From the NCBI RefSeq assembly GCF_001653235.2, contig NC_035791.1, positions 1,984,001 through 2,048,000 on the forward strand: a stretch of 64,000 nucleotides of DNA, in the 5' to 3' direction. Every line of letters starts with the position of its first letter. Position 1 is the stretch's first letter. A program made the translations under genes and the position numbers. Source of the stretch: Pochonia chlamydosporia 170. Taxonomy: Eukaryota; Ascomycota; Sordariomycetes; Hypocreales; Clavicipitaceae. Positions 34,822 to 46,847 of this stretch are shown in pieces. The notes under the pieces were generated by a model. That model was not told where the DNA came from and did not search any database. It saw nothing but the letters and a program-made list of their open reading frames with translations.

Positions 34822-36147
34822 GGTTGGATTGTGAAGCCGGTAGCGTCGTTGGCTGTGCCCAATTGCCTCCAGCAATGAGGTAATGAAATGATGGACCAAT
34901 TGAACGGAACGGGTGAGGCAGGACTGAGCCAGACGGCTGGAGCTGGAGCCAAGGGTGAAGGTGTCGTAAGGGGCGTGTAGATGGAAGATCGAAGGCGTTT
35001 GAGATGGACAAGAATCGCCAAATCGTGATGTCAAATACGAGTCCGTTAGAACGCGGCTACTGCACTCCGGCTGCGCAGAGCTCACTCAATCCTGAGGTTT
35101 TTTGCAGAGCTTCCACTGCTCTGGATTCGATCCGTGTGGGTCCGCTGCCGGATAACCTCCGAACCCGGAGTCTATCCGGTACACCAAACATGTGCAATTT
35201 ATTGACAGCATCAAAATCATTTGGCTCTCTCACCGTTCTCATCGCCAATCGCTGCGCACTAGCTTCACTATACCTCTTGCTTCGCTCCATCAGTTACGGG
35301 CATTGGCAATCCGGGCGAGGCGTGGCGATAAAAAACATGGGGGCCAACAAGCTTCGCCGACGATTGATGTGAGCTCATCAGGGCACCATCAAGGCGCCAA
35401 TTCTAGTCACGTCTCCATCCTCCATGTCACCGTGTGAATAGCGGCAGAGCTAGCCGCCTTTAATATAGTTTAGAAGGCTTACGATACCCGGATTCCGACA
35501 TCCGAGGCCTTTTACAACGCCGAGACGGATGAGTAACTATCAACATGATTTGGCATGTAATGCAGTATACGTTACAACAGGCTTCAAGGGACGCATCGGA
35601 TAGCCTTCCGAGTTAACAGCATGTCTTTCGCCTACAACCACGGCGCCGACAATGTTTCCCGAACAGCTTGTTGTCGATGCTCAGCTAAGTCTATGGCATT
35701 ATGCCTGCTTTCCGCCTCCCCATGCCCAGCCTCCCTCTTACCTGAACGCCAAAAAACCCCCCACGCGATCAAGATGCCACGAATGTTCCTAAAAGCCAAC
35801 ATTCAGGCGTCATGGCGGTATCATGTCGTATCGTTCTTGTCTTGGTTAACCCGTCGGGTTAATTGCAAGCTGGGGGTATCTTAGTCCCGATTGCGCCTCA
35901 ACCCAACGCCTTATTAGGCAATATAACTGTATCAGGATCTCTATTCGCATCAAGTATCCAAAAAGGGAAAATCAGACCATAGTGTATGCTCTACCCAAAA
36001 ACTACCGACTACGAACCAGACCCCAATCGAAAATCAAGGGTAACCTCTCCATTGCTGCATTAGTATCCAGAAAACCAATCCATGGATGGTGCTGTTAATA
36101 TACAAAATCTGCCACGAAAGAGTCTATCATCACCTGCCCATCACCAA
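34822..36147. other. Intergenic, 1.3 kb, no supported gene
   Basis: Lies between the start of the dehydrogenase and the stop of alpha-actinin. Short ORFs only. The region around 35,450-36,060 is AT-richer. Nothing else is seen. Confidence 0.5.
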
Positions 36148-38374
36148 TTACCCATGTAAGCCGTTTGCCTTTGATCCCTTCCGCGGACTGACGTCGCCGA
36201 CATTGGTCCGGTCCTGCAGAACTCCGCTCGGCACGTCGCCTTGGTCTCCTTCTATGTCGATCATCTTCTCCATGAATGATATGTAGTCATACTGCGGTTG
36301 TCCACGGTCTTGTGACATGTCTGGACCTTTATGAGCAGGCATCATCTCGACAAGTTTATCAATGACCTCGTCGGGAACCAGACTGTGCCGCAGGTCCATT
36401 TCTGTAACATATGGTTTGCCATCGGCAACTTCGCGGAACGACTGGAATACCTGTTCCGCCGTGTTTTGGTCCTCTGTAACATCTACCATGAATCGAATAA
36501 ACTGTTCAAAGGTAACTTGTTCGCGTCCGCCCGATGTCTCCAGGAAATAGTCATGCATCTCCTCCTCAGAGAATACCAAGCCGAGCGAGGCAAGGGCGGC
36601 GCCAAACTCAATCTCGTGCAGGGAGTTTGAGTCGTCTCGGTCAAAATGACGAAAGACACTTTCAAACTCCTCCAGTTGAATAGGGGTGAGGTTTGTCATA
36701 TTTCGGGCTACCATCTGGTTCTCTAGAAATGCCAATTTCTTTTGTACCGATGATTTGACAAGTCCCAGCTCGTATGCTAATTCATCATAAGTGTATGTTG
36801 TAAAGTCGTTTTCCTCAATGTTGGCTTCGTGGCATTTGGCATCGACGGCCTCTATTGTCTCCAAATAACGGTCCATCGGAGGCAAGTTGTCGCTTAGCTT
36901 CTTGACATGGTGCCATTGATCCTCGACATCTCCATCCAGGCCTGAAATGGCCAATTGCATCGTATTGAGAGCCATTGCAAAGTCATTAGCTTTATCAGCA
37001 AACGACTTTCGTAGAGCGTTTTTGATGCTACACTCATGTTAGACCGTTCCGTTTTCCCTGATCCCTAACCAGGCGTCATTTGTGGTGACAACTTACTCGC
37101 GAATGGTCTCGTTGATTAACTGCGCTCGTGTCATTTCCGTCTTTGCCAACGTACCCCAATCTCGTTCCAGCGCATCCAAACTTAATTCCGCAGGCGGGTC
37201 GTACGGTCGTAGTCGATAGGTTCCAAGCTTTGTCTTGATGTTTCCGAGAAGCGTCGCGAGATCACTCTTTTCAGCGACCCAGTCTCTCTTTTGACCCCGT
37301 TTGTATCCAGCAAAGTCCTTGGCTTGGGCTTTTGCGTCCGCATACGTTCCCTCAAATTGGGCTGATTGCCAGTCCTTGACTTGTGCACGCAGAGCCGCAA
37401 GGAGCTCCCTCATTCGCTTTTCGTACGCGCTCTGCATTTCCCACGCCCCTTGCATGTTGTTCACAAACTTTTCGACTCGTCTGCCCGCATTCTCGACTTT
37501 CTCCATTTGTGAAAATGCGTGGAACCAGTACGCAATATACGTCATCAAACTTCGTTCATCGGGTTTCGGCACGTCACACACATCCTCGACGTCCAACAGC
37601 CGCGGGATACCAATCTCCTCGTGGGCAATATCAAAGGCGAGTTGCATATTTCCGCGGTGGTCAGACTTATCCAGTGAGTCAAAGTCGATCAAGTCTGGTC
37701 GATGGATATCAAGAAGTGCGCAGAAGGCGAGGCCGTCGTTCCAGCTCCCGCTAAAGTCTCGTACTTCAACTTCGTCATAGCAGGCAGTCTTTCTTTGGCA
37801 CCATAATAACAAGCCCTCCTTGGCCGACATGCCCTCCTCGTTGATGTCGCTGATGGTGAATCGAAGAATCAGGGTCCAGATAAGTCCAAGAACAATCTTA
37901 CGATTGCCATCGACGATATCCTCAGCGCCAATGTTTGTCATTTGAATGCCTCTGCATTTGATAAAATCAAGAGCAAGATTCGCATTTTCAAATTTCTGTA
38001 CTCGTAACTTTGGTTTCGAGGCATAGCGTCCGAGTGACTCGTTTGAAAGTGATTCCAGGAGATGGATAAGCATGACCTGGGCGCCCAGGAGTTAGCAACA
38101 TGATTTGCATGGACGAGAACAAAAGCTCAGACTAGTTTACTTACACCATCGCTAAAATCTTTGACGAGGTCCTGGACTTCAAGATCTCTTGATACTAGCT
38201 TTGTGTTTAACCTAAAGGGGGGGTTTCCGTGTAAGCCAGGTGCCAATACGATTCATGTGCTTGTTCTCCCCGTGTACTACCTGTCCTTGAATTCAACTTC
38301 AGTCCATCAACATACCATTTTGTAAAAGTCTTTTGCTGGACATTAATCCACCTTTGTTGCTCGAGGGTCGACAT
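36148..38374 (-). CDS. Alpha-actinin
   Basis: Actin-bundling protein of the contractile ring and septation machinery. Four exons on the minus strand: 38316-38374, 38145-38211, 37097-38076 and 36148-37027, giving 661 residues. It starts MSTLEQQRWINVQQKTFTKW, the typical first calponin-homology domain, followed by LVKDFSDGVMLIHLLESLS. The second CH domain contains GLLLWCQRKT and WNDGLAFCALLDIHRPDL. A short spectrin-like rod follows (about residues 240-480). The C-terminal EF-hand pair begins FRHFDRDDSNSLHEIEFGAA; its first loop has the Asp-Asp-Ser-Glu pattern of a calcium site and the second is degenerate. The frame remains open for about 185 codons upstream, to an ATG at 38929, and that stretch is Ser/Arg-rich with a basic patch. 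The family normally starts at the position chosen here. Confidence 0.9.
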
Positions 38375-40148
38375 CTTGGACAGATTGTGTTCATTCGCAG
38401 GCTCGAACGCAGCGAGGGCGTCTGCCGTTCCGCTATTGCCAGACTTTCGACGATTCCAGCCTGCCTTTGAGTGCTTTATATTCGTATCTTTGGAGCCTAA
38501 GGGTGGCCCGTTGCGTTTTGACCGCTGCAAACGTGCAGCATGCAGCTGCTCCCTGTCCCGCCTGCTCCGCTTGGCGGGGAGAGACGAATTGGTTCGAGAG
38601 TGACGACGAGTGCCTTTATCGGTGGTACTGGCGGTGGTGTTTGCGCAATCGCAATCAGGGACAGTTACGTTCGTGGATACAGTCGATAATGTTGAGGATC
38701 GGGAAGATCTAGATGGCGATGCTGGGTGCGATACTTGGCGGGAGTGCAGTTGTAGTAGATGGTCGTTGTCAAGAATATTGATGCCCCCGTCCAAGTGGCT
38801 GCAGCTGTGTAAACAAAATTGGCTGCCCTGGCTGGCATATTCCAGGTTGCCGGGCGGCGGTGATGGGCTCCGCTCAAGACGCTGGCAGGCGGCATCATCG
38901 CCCAATACGCCCAAATCGGACGCTGCCATTGGATGCTGGGCAGGTTTGTGCCGGTTTTCAGTGGCTGAACAACGTTGCAGCTCCAATTGTCCCCACTTGG
39001 GCAGCCTGGCTCATCCAAGACCCTGAAGATTGATTTGATGTTCAGATTCCAAGGTCAATAGTCGATTGATTACTCCCTCTTTTAGGCCAAGTCTGGTTCC
39101 GTCTTTGTCCAAATCGTCCTGCTTGTTGGACTAGCTTGTCAAATTGCCTGGGCAGATATGTGATGATGCATCCGTGATGAGATGATGATTGACTGGAAAG
39201 TACAAGTATGTCGATCGGACACCTGTTGAGAAATGGTGGCTTTTGTTTACAAAAGAGACCCGTGCCTCTTTCTCATACTCTGGGAATATGGTCAGATATG
39301 GGCGACTGAACGCGTTTTGTATCCCCAAGCCAAACCCATCATCTCGTGACTGGATTCATCCCAAGGCTGTGCTGTTAGTCGCTCTCATCGCGACACACTT
39401 CTTGATGGGCAGGGGATGAAATTTATGCGCCACTCTTAAGACCTACCCTTTTTGGGTGTGTTGTTCGACTCAATTGGGAGTTGATGGTGGCCCTGGTTGT
39501 TTATGCATTCGTCCAAAGTGGTGGTGATACCCTGGACCTGTAACATGATAACGTGCCGCAGCAGAATGTCTGAAACCTCTCGTCTCACGAATTGAGTGCC
39601 CCGAGTGCTCATTAATGATATATTTAGATGACTTGTCTGTTGATTATCGGCACATACTCTGGGGCAAATGGGGTTGATCTGCAGGTTAAAGGTTGCTTGC
39701 ATTGAATGCATTCAGCCACTTTCATTGTTCCTCACCACCATTGCCATCGCTCCATGAATACATACATCAGACTAAGCGCTTCATATGAGGTCAACTGGTC
39801 TTCGCAGACCGTGTAGCGCACATGTGAGTGTCGACTCTGAGTTAGCTCGTGCGGATTGACTGTTCTTTATTATGCCGACCATGTGCCTTGTTTCATCTGC
39901 CAACCGCACAATGGGGATGATAGGTGACCTGGCTCATACTACAGTCACATCTATGATACTTCCTCGATAGATGCCTCATACGCTGAATGTAGCATTTCCA
40001 GACGCAGTCACCCTCATGATGCGTGCTATAGGCCCTGAAGTTGAACGCGTTGTCGACTCTATATTTTGGTATATGTCCATTGGTACACTGTCTAGTAGTA
40101 GATCTGATCTATCATACAACCAAGCCCCTATCGAGGCAGCCCCTTGTT
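38375..40148. other. Upstream region of alpha-actinin and intergenic
   Basis: 38375-38929 is open in frame with alpha-actinin and may be an N-terminal extension or leader. 39.0-40.1 kb has only short ORFs and no motifs. Confidence 0.45.
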
Positions 40149-40858
40149 TTATTTTTTGGCCTTCTTGCCGCCAAATTGTTTCGACTTCGATCGCAAAGCA
40201 TATCTCTCCTTCTTCCACGCGGACACCAAGTTGTCCACACTGCCCATATCGTGTTTAGGCTTGCGCATATAGGTCAATCTGGCTCTTCTCGCCCTCTTTG
40301 GTCTTCTCCAAATAATATCAATACCTGTAACGGAAGGGCTGTAGATTTTGAACCACATCTCCACACCAATCTTCATCATTTGTCCTCGAAGTAGGATGGC
40401 CGTGTCGGCGCCTCGACGACGGATCTGAATGAATGCCCCCGAAAATGGTTCACCGCCCTTGGAAGTGACCATGAGCACATCTCCAACTTTGGCACTATCC
40501 GCGTGATCCTTGGAAAATAGACGAGTTCTGGCCCCTGTGGGATCTAACTGAGCCAGTTGTTGTTGGCGAAGGATGGGCATCGGGTCAGGGTTTGTCGACC
40601 GGATAGATTCGATCTGTGGATAGATTGCAAACTTGCCGATCTTTTCGTGAGCAGCACCTATGTATAGAAGTCAGCATAATAGTCCTGGCCTGGATATTGT
40701 AATTGTAGGATCGTACGTTGCCTCGCGCTGATGGCACTTTGTGTTGGGGTTTCGCTGCTAGCAGTTGTGAGGCTGCGCTGTGCGGCTCGTTGTTGTCTTG
40801 CATGTCGAAAGACAGTCTTGAGACAGCCAATTGGCCGTCTCACAGGTGCGAAATTCAT
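40149..40858 (-). CDS. IMG1: Mitochondrial ribosomal protein bL19m (Img1)
   Basis: Exons 40717-40858 and 40149-40657, with a 59-nt intron, give 216 residues. It is a large-subunit protein of the mitochondrial ribosome, bacterial L19 family, at the intersubunit bridge. The L19 core is visible as VGDVLMVTSKGGEPFSGAFI, then RRRGADTAILLRG and VEMWFKIYSPSVTGIDIIWR. The first ~45 residues are basic with no acids until later (CLKTVFRHARQQRAAQRSL), as expected for a presequence. The C-terminal tail is Lys-rich (SKQFGGKKAKK). The gene is divergent from another apparent mitochondrial protein gene, with 229 bp between starts. Confidence 0.92.
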
Positions 40859-41087
40859 GGCAGCTCGTGCGTTGAACTGAGCCAACTTTTGATGAACCAG
40901 CGGTAGAAATCTCAAGACCGCAAAAGCTCCTGTCACGACAGATCAGGTCTTTGGGGCCACAATTCACACCCCTGATTGGCCCGGAGTGTACTTTTCTCCG
41001 ACCCACCCTTGTGGGAGACCTGCATTTCTCTGGAAACTTTTGGCACATCGAAAAGGGCCATTCGCGACAACAGCTGTACAAGTAACA
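40859..41087. promoter_or_regulatory. Bidirectional promoter of IMG1 and a mitochondrial protein gene
   Basis: Two start codons point apart across 229 bp, and both products begin with mitochondrial presequences. Shared regulation is likely but inferred from arrangement only. I see no TATA box. Confidence 0.5.
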
Positions 41088-42347
41088 ATGTCGAACGTAT
41101 CGATGGCATCGGCCTTGCGGCCGTTGATGCGCCAAGCCGGAACCTCCAAGCTCATTAGCACTTTACCCAGGCAATTCAGCTCGACGGCTCGCAATGGTAA
41201 GAAAGCAACCCCTGCTGACGCATTTGCTTCGAAGCTCCCAAGCTAAATAATACACGTGCTAGCTGTCCGAGCGATATTTTCAGAAACCGACAATGTGGAA
41301 TTAAACACGATACTCAATTCCATCCAGGAGACTATTATACTACCCGCCCACCTTCCCACGAAGCAGCGCAAACTTGTCTTTAATCCACGGAATCGATCGC
41401 ACCTGGAGCAGAACCCCATCATCATCGAAGTAGAGGGCTTAGAACACAAATTCTCACCGATTGATCGATCCAAAGACATAGAGAACTCCAAGACAGCTTT
41501 GTTCAGGGCCTTGACAAAAATGCAAAGTGCCGAGGACTGGGCGAACCTGCCCACCCTCCTGGCGGGATACCAGAAGGCAGGCATCAAGTTGAAAGACGAC
41601 CATATGGGAAGGATTGCGCGACTTGCAGGGACCAATGGACAGATCTACACCATTATTGAGTGTGCAAAACAATCCAGCAAGACTGGCCTTTTGTTTCGAA
41701 CCCCCGAAATCGCAGTCCGTACCCTCGCATCTGTCAACGACAAGATCACGGAGAGTTCCTGGGACGCCAACGAGACGAAGCAGGCGCTGAAGTGGACAGA
41801 GACGGTGCTGGATCTATTGCAGCGACCAGAACATGCCCCAATAGCCCAGAACACTCGGGATCGGCTACATTTTTCCCGAATTGTTCGAGGATTGGCGCTA
41901 TTTGCAAGAGCCTCTGCTGCCAAGGTCGGGCAGGCGTCCGAGAGAGAGATGAACTTGCTCAGGGATGAGGTAGCACTCTTGGTTTCCCTCTGGGAAGATG
42001 CTGTGAACAAGGATCTTTGGGAGGTCCCGGAGTTTGCCAATCTTAACCCCACAGTAGAGAGATATGCAGGCGAACATGGCGACAGCCCTCGGCATCGCCA
42101 GGCACTCCCCGGAAGCGCCTACGTGCAGACTTTTGCCCAGTACATCAAGGGTATTGAACTGGCTGAGGAAGTGCTAGGAGGCGAAGCCAAGGCCCTGTCT
42201 CCTATTCTCAACACCCTCAAGTCGCATTTGCAAGATTTTGCAGCGAGGAGCGCAAACAAAGCAGACAGGTGGGAGGAGGAGTACGAGAAAGTCATGGGCA
42301 GCAAACCCAACTGGTCGACTGCTGCACCCTGGACCCCCAAATCATGA
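41088..42347 (+). CDS. Conserved fungal mitochondrial protein of unknown function
   Basis: Exons 41088-41196 and 41263-42347, with a 66-nt intron containing in-frame stops, give 397 residues. The N-terminus has a strong presequence (SALRPLMRQAGTSKLISTL, then PRQFSSTARN). The mature part is almost entirely helical, with no cofactor motif: VELNTILNSIQETIILPAHL, AEDWANLPTLLAGYQKAGI and a Trp-rich C-terminus ending STAAPWTPKS. The pattern of paired helices (DWANLPTLLAGYQKAGIKL) is reminiscent of pentatricopeptide-like helical repeats, but I cannot assign the family. Because it shares a promoter with IMG1, a part in mitochondrial gene expression is a reasonable guess and no more. Confidence 0.85.
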
Positions 42348-42478
42348 ACAGTGTAAGAAGGATGGAATACAATACAGCGGCCATTTAGCATGTACCATAG
42401 AAATATATGTATAATTCTCTTTCTATATCCTGTACAACAATGAGTCTGTCATCCCCACATCTATCTTTCCCCCAAAGT

Positions 42479-43672
42479 CTAAGGCAAGACGATGTACTTC
42501 TCCAAATGCTTAGGAATAGCACCCAAAAGTTTCTTCTCCGCCAGCCACTTCTTGGAGAACAGACGATCCGCGTACCGATACGCACCATCACACAACATTG
42601 TCACAACCTTGTGGCCCTTTCCAAGCTTCTCAGCAACCTCCTTTGCCGCCACCACATTCAACGCCGAGCTCGCACCCAGATAAATGCCCTCCTCATCCAA
42701 GCACCTATACACCATTTCAATGCTCTTCTCATCCGAAATGTGCAAAGACCCATCCAGCAAATCAATATCCGGCTTCAAGTTATCCGTAATCCGGCCCTGT
42801 CCAATACCCTCCGTAATGCTCGATCCCGTGCGCTCAATCAACTTGCCCCCCGAGCTGATGTACGAATGCAACACACTCCCCGGCGGATCAGCCAAGTAGC
42901 TCTTCACCCTGCCTCCCGACACATCCTTCAAATACCTCGTAATGCCCGCCAGTGTACCCGCCGTACCGGTTGAGCACGTAAACGCATCCACCTCCCCAGC
43001 CGTCTGCGCCCAGATTTCCGGACCCGTCGTCTCAATATGCGCTCTTCGATTCGCCGTGTTATCAAACTGATTCGTCCACACCGCGTTCTCGAGCGACTCG
43101 GCGTGCCGCTTCGCCTGGTGGTTGTAGTTTTGGGGGTTGTCAAACGCCACTGCTGGGACGGGATACACCTCTGCGCCGAGGAGGCGGAGGAGGTCGATTT
43201 TGCCCTGCGACTGCGTATTGGGCATGTAAATGACGAGTTTGTAACCGCGGGATCGGCACACGTGTGCGAGCCCGATGCCTGTATTTCCCGCGGTTCCTTC
43301 GACAACGGTGCCGCCTGGGCGTAGGAGGCCACGCTCCTCGGCGTCCTTGACGACGTATAGGGCTGCGCGGTCTTTTACGGAGCCACCTGGGTTCATGAAC
43401 TCGGCTTTGCCTAGGACTTCACAGCCGGTTTCTTCGGAGAGTTTGTTGAGGCGGATGAGAGGGGTGTTGCCAATGGCTGTGACATGCGAGTTAGCCGCCA
43501 ATTGCGTTCATACTGGTGATTCGTGAACCTCAATGGTTCCGTAGAGGAAACACATACCGCCGGTCATGCCCTTGGATATGCCCTGAGCCTTGGAGACGGC
43601 GAGCGTGTGAGCACTCGGCTCTGCGGCTTTGGCTGCCGCAACGGCTAGCCGAACAGCGCTGCGTCGAAACAT
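42479..43672 (-). CDS. cysB: Cysteine synthase (O-acetylserine sulfhydrylase), CysB type, mitochondrial
   Basis: Exons 43558-43672 and 42479-43476, with an 81-nt intron, give 370 residues. This PLP enzyme makes cysteine from O-acetylserine and sulfide. The PLP lysine lies in [14 protein letters not shown], the substrate-binding block is [16 protein letters not shown], and the phosphate-binding loop is [10 protein letters not shown]. Sequence and length agree closely with Aspergillus cysB as I remember it, down to the end ([11 protein letters not shown]). The start [20 protein letters not shown] is a typical presequence. An upstream in-frame start at 43798 is possible but less like the family. 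The gene converges with the unknown mitochondrial gene, leaving only 131 bp between stops. Confidence 0.95.
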
Positions 43673-44608
43673 TGTCTCCCCAGTGAGATTGCAAGGTTGT
43701 GCCCGTTTAGGTGGTGAATTGAGCGATTGCGACTGCACGTAGGCAAAGGGCGTGAAGACAGACTGGGGGAGGGCGAATTTATAAGCTCTGGACGACATCG
43801 GCCGGGTCGTCGTCCTTCAAGGCTGGGCGACTTCCGTTCAATTGTGGGGAGCTGGCCGACGGCGTGCGATCACGTCATTTCAATGTTGGCTGGCGGGACT
43901 TCAATTGAACATGGTGAATGCTGCGACGTACATAGTATATGTGAGCGAAAATCATGAACTGGCTTGAATATTGAATTCATAAAATTCAATTGTCTTGACA
44001 ATCGTTGGCATTCGTTCTGCATACTTGCCTCATACCTAATCCCTCTGACTGATTGCTCGGGTATGGGGCCTCTTGTTACTTACACGGTTGGCGCCAGGTA
44101 TGAATACATCCTGCAGCTTCACAAAATAACCCGTTCCCTTTCGCGTACTTAATAGGCAACTTATAGCATCTCACTATTACTGTTTTATGGACACTGTTTG
44201 CATTCTTGACTCCCAAACAAACCACTTATATCATCTTTGAAGGACCGTACCAGACTGACAAGTGAGTGACAGTTAAATTTATCTACCCTAAGTTACTTGG
44301 AAAGTATATCCTTGTGCAGCAGATCTGTTGACATATCCACACGTTCAGCTCCATAAATATATCATCCAGTATAACTCAATTTCATCCAATCTGAAGCTTC
44401 ACACAGGAACTGACGTCGGGTAGGTAAAAGCGAATGTAAAGAAATTTGATGGCCATTTCACACGTCGGATAGTGAATAAATGATAGATTCTCAAGCCATC
44501 CATCGGTGAAAAAGCTTGATTGAAAGCAAGTGTGAGGGAGCCACTTTCGTTGCAGAACAACAGGCTACCTTGACCTCACATCACCTCAGCCTTTGCCGGC
44601 CTCAAAGC
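43673..44608. other. Intergenic, AT-rich
   Basis: About 0.9 kb between the cysB start and the stop of the small secreted protein gene. Short ORFs only. No RNA gene is recognised. Confidence 0.5.
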
Positions 44609-44833
44609 TCAGCAGTCTGAAGTACTGCCGTGCTGACTGCAGCAGTTGTTGAATTCGGTAGCCGGGTTGTTCATACTCCAGTCAGGACAGTCGCGGCCAT
44701 CCCAGCTTCCTCCAGCTCTGTCACAGCAAGTTCGACTGTCGATGATGTTGAAAACACCGCCGTTCTTGCACTTGCATGCGTTGCCGGCAGCAAAAAGGGA
44801 GACAGTGGCGAGAATGATGGCAGTGACCTTCAT
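44609..44833 (-). CDS. Small secreted cysteine-rich protein (candidate effector or antimicrobial)
   Basis: Single exon, 74 residues. The start MKVTAIILATVSLFAAGNA is a clean signal peptide with probable cleavage after Ala19. The mature 55 residues contain eight cysteines, at 20, 22, 36, 37, 49, 64, 65 and 74, including two CC pairs, so four disulfides are likely. The spacing C-x-C-x13-CC-x11-C-x14-CC-x8-C does not match hydrophobins (too short and hydrophilic) or a CFEM domain. A GTATAAAG box lies about 110 bp upstream on the correct strand. The gene stands alone in about 3 kb of gene-poor DNA, as fungal effector genes often do. Function is unknown; effector, antimicrobial or developmental roles are all possible. 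Confidence 0.75.
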   Translation of the reverse strand: MKVTAIILATVSLFAAGNACKCKNGGVFNIIDSRTCCDRAGGSWDGRDCPDWSMNNPATEFNNCCSQHGSTSDC

Positions 44834-44940
44834 TTTGAGTTGTTAGGATTTGTAAATCTCTGAAAAGTGGATGATGTGAAGTTGGAAGTAATAGTGTGAC
44901 GATGGTTGGTGATGTCTCCATGTTCTCCGCGAAGGTGCTG

Positions 44941-44950
44941 CCCTTTATAC
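44941..44950 (-). promoter_or_regulatory. TATA box of the small secreted protein gene
   Basis: Read on the minus strand the sequence is GTATAAAGGG, 108-117 bp upstream of the ATG at 44833. This is a normal place for a fungal core promoter with a short leader. Confidence 0.5.
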
Positions 44951-46847
44951 TTTTTGTCTTTTTCATTCTAACATGTATTCCCATCAATCCTCGTATTGTC
45001 GTTTTTCATCGGTGAGATTTATACTCCTGGCTTACGTCCTCTCATCGACATCGTTACAATGCATCGTATGTCGTACGTGTGACGCTGCATTGGAGTTCAT
45101 ACTTGTTTCCAGGACACGAGTCTCTAGTATCTTGTTTCTGTGGGAAGCAACCAATCTGGATGCTCCAAGAATAGAGGTTTGAGAACGAGCGGAACTTTGC
45201 CGAAGCTTACTACCATGCATGGGACTTTTGGCAGTCTTTGTTAACATCAAAGATGTTTAATGGAAGACAAGGTCTCCATTGCATTTCCGGGAAATACCCA
45301 AATCTGTCAGTTCGTAATTCGTAACTTTTCTAGTGCCGTAACTTGCCCCGTCTAGAACTTTTGCTACAGCTACGGTACGTTGGAATTATCCTCCCGAGAG
45401 TGTACGACTGTTTGCTCATGCTTGAAGCCGATATTCCCCGTGAGCTCTGGAGAACAAAAAATTCCCGATATAGACGCTTATTATGGCTGTGCTGAACCTT
45501 AAAAGCAGTACTCATGGTCACATAAATGGGCTTCAGTCATGGAGTGCATATCACAACACATGCTGGCTAGCTCAATGTGAGACATGTACATCAACAAAGG
45601 TAGGATGACTATGTGAACAAAATATACAGCCCTTGGGAAGCAAAACTTTTCTCCGTTGTAAAGAGTACCCAGAAGCATCAAACTATCAGATACAGTCACT
45701 ATAACTCCGTCGTGATCTAGGTAACTTGTTTCCAAGCCAAGTACTTCAACCCTCTCCACTCAGCCCTACTCTGCCGGCCGCAAAATTCCTTTAAAGTCTG
45801 CCGATCTCCCCGTGGCTGAGCTACTATTCTAAAACTAGGAAAGGGATTCATATCCATTCACAGCGGGGAATCGCCAGGGACTCTTCCATGGAAATTTGAT
45901 TCGGGATTAGCAACCTTGTTACTAGTCTGGTCGGCATTGCTAATGTGCGGAAATGAACAAATCTGGTTAGACTTGGAAATAGCCACTCGTGATCGCGATG
46001 AGCCGATAGATTCTTATTGCCGCCGAATGAATAGAAGTGGTTTCCAAACCATGTAATGGAGGGTTTGGGTAAGTCGGTCTGTAAAGCTTTACCAATCACC
46101 CAAGGAAAGTGGCCGTTGGGGGGTGGTTGAAGATTTGATAAATGCAAAATAACATCGAATAAAGGACTCTAAATATTATCTAAACGTATTTGCTTCCTCT
46201 TATGAGTGATTAAATGCTCACACAGAGTATCATTTCTAGCTCCTGACTACCTATGTACGTCTCACCCGTACTCCGTTTACACAGTCCGAAATACGCGAGG
46301 TCGTAGTACCACTCAAAAAAGCAACATTGAGCGCCAAATACGTGCCGTGAAATTACATGACCCAATATCAGCAACGAAATAATACGTCTTGGTGAACCAG
46401 TCCTTTTTTACCCAAGTCAAGCCAAGATCGTCAACAGCAGCGATGAAAATTGACTTTGCGAATCTGCGGTGGGCGGTCAACAATATCCAAAGTAAAAGGT
46501 ATCGCATATCGCGTAATATGTTGAGACATTGAGTTGTGATAGAGTATACTTAATATAGGCAAATAATTTTGAGCATAGACTGTAGTTGGCAGGCATTATG
46601 TCGGATCAATAAAGATTTAAAACTCCAAGAGCAAATTTGAACTTGACCCTGTTTCCTTCCATTCACAATAATGAATCGTTCTGACCGCCAAATTCACTTC
46701 CAGTTCACGAAATATCGTGGAGTCATGTCATCAATTTCATTTCGTATGCTGCATCGTGTGCCCCCTATCCCAATACCATGCCAAGGCTATGCATACTCAT
46801 TATGCTATCGTCTGTCTTCGTCGTACATACAATCATGATGTCATATC
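44951..46847. other. Gene-poor 1.9-kb region
   Basis: AT-rich, with ORFs of 60-100 codons on both strands that show no motifs. The part next to 46847 is the 3' flank of the RING gene. I see nothing else. Confidence 0.5.

Noticed and set aside
34569..35021. 150-codon and 191-codon ORFs over the dehydrogenase start
   Set aside because: Shadows of the GC-rich presequence coding region in other frames.
44630..44863. 77- and 66-codon plus-strand ORFs over the secreted protein gene
   Set aside because: The minus-strand frame has a signal peptide, eight spaced cysteines and a TATA box. The plus-strand frames are its antisense.
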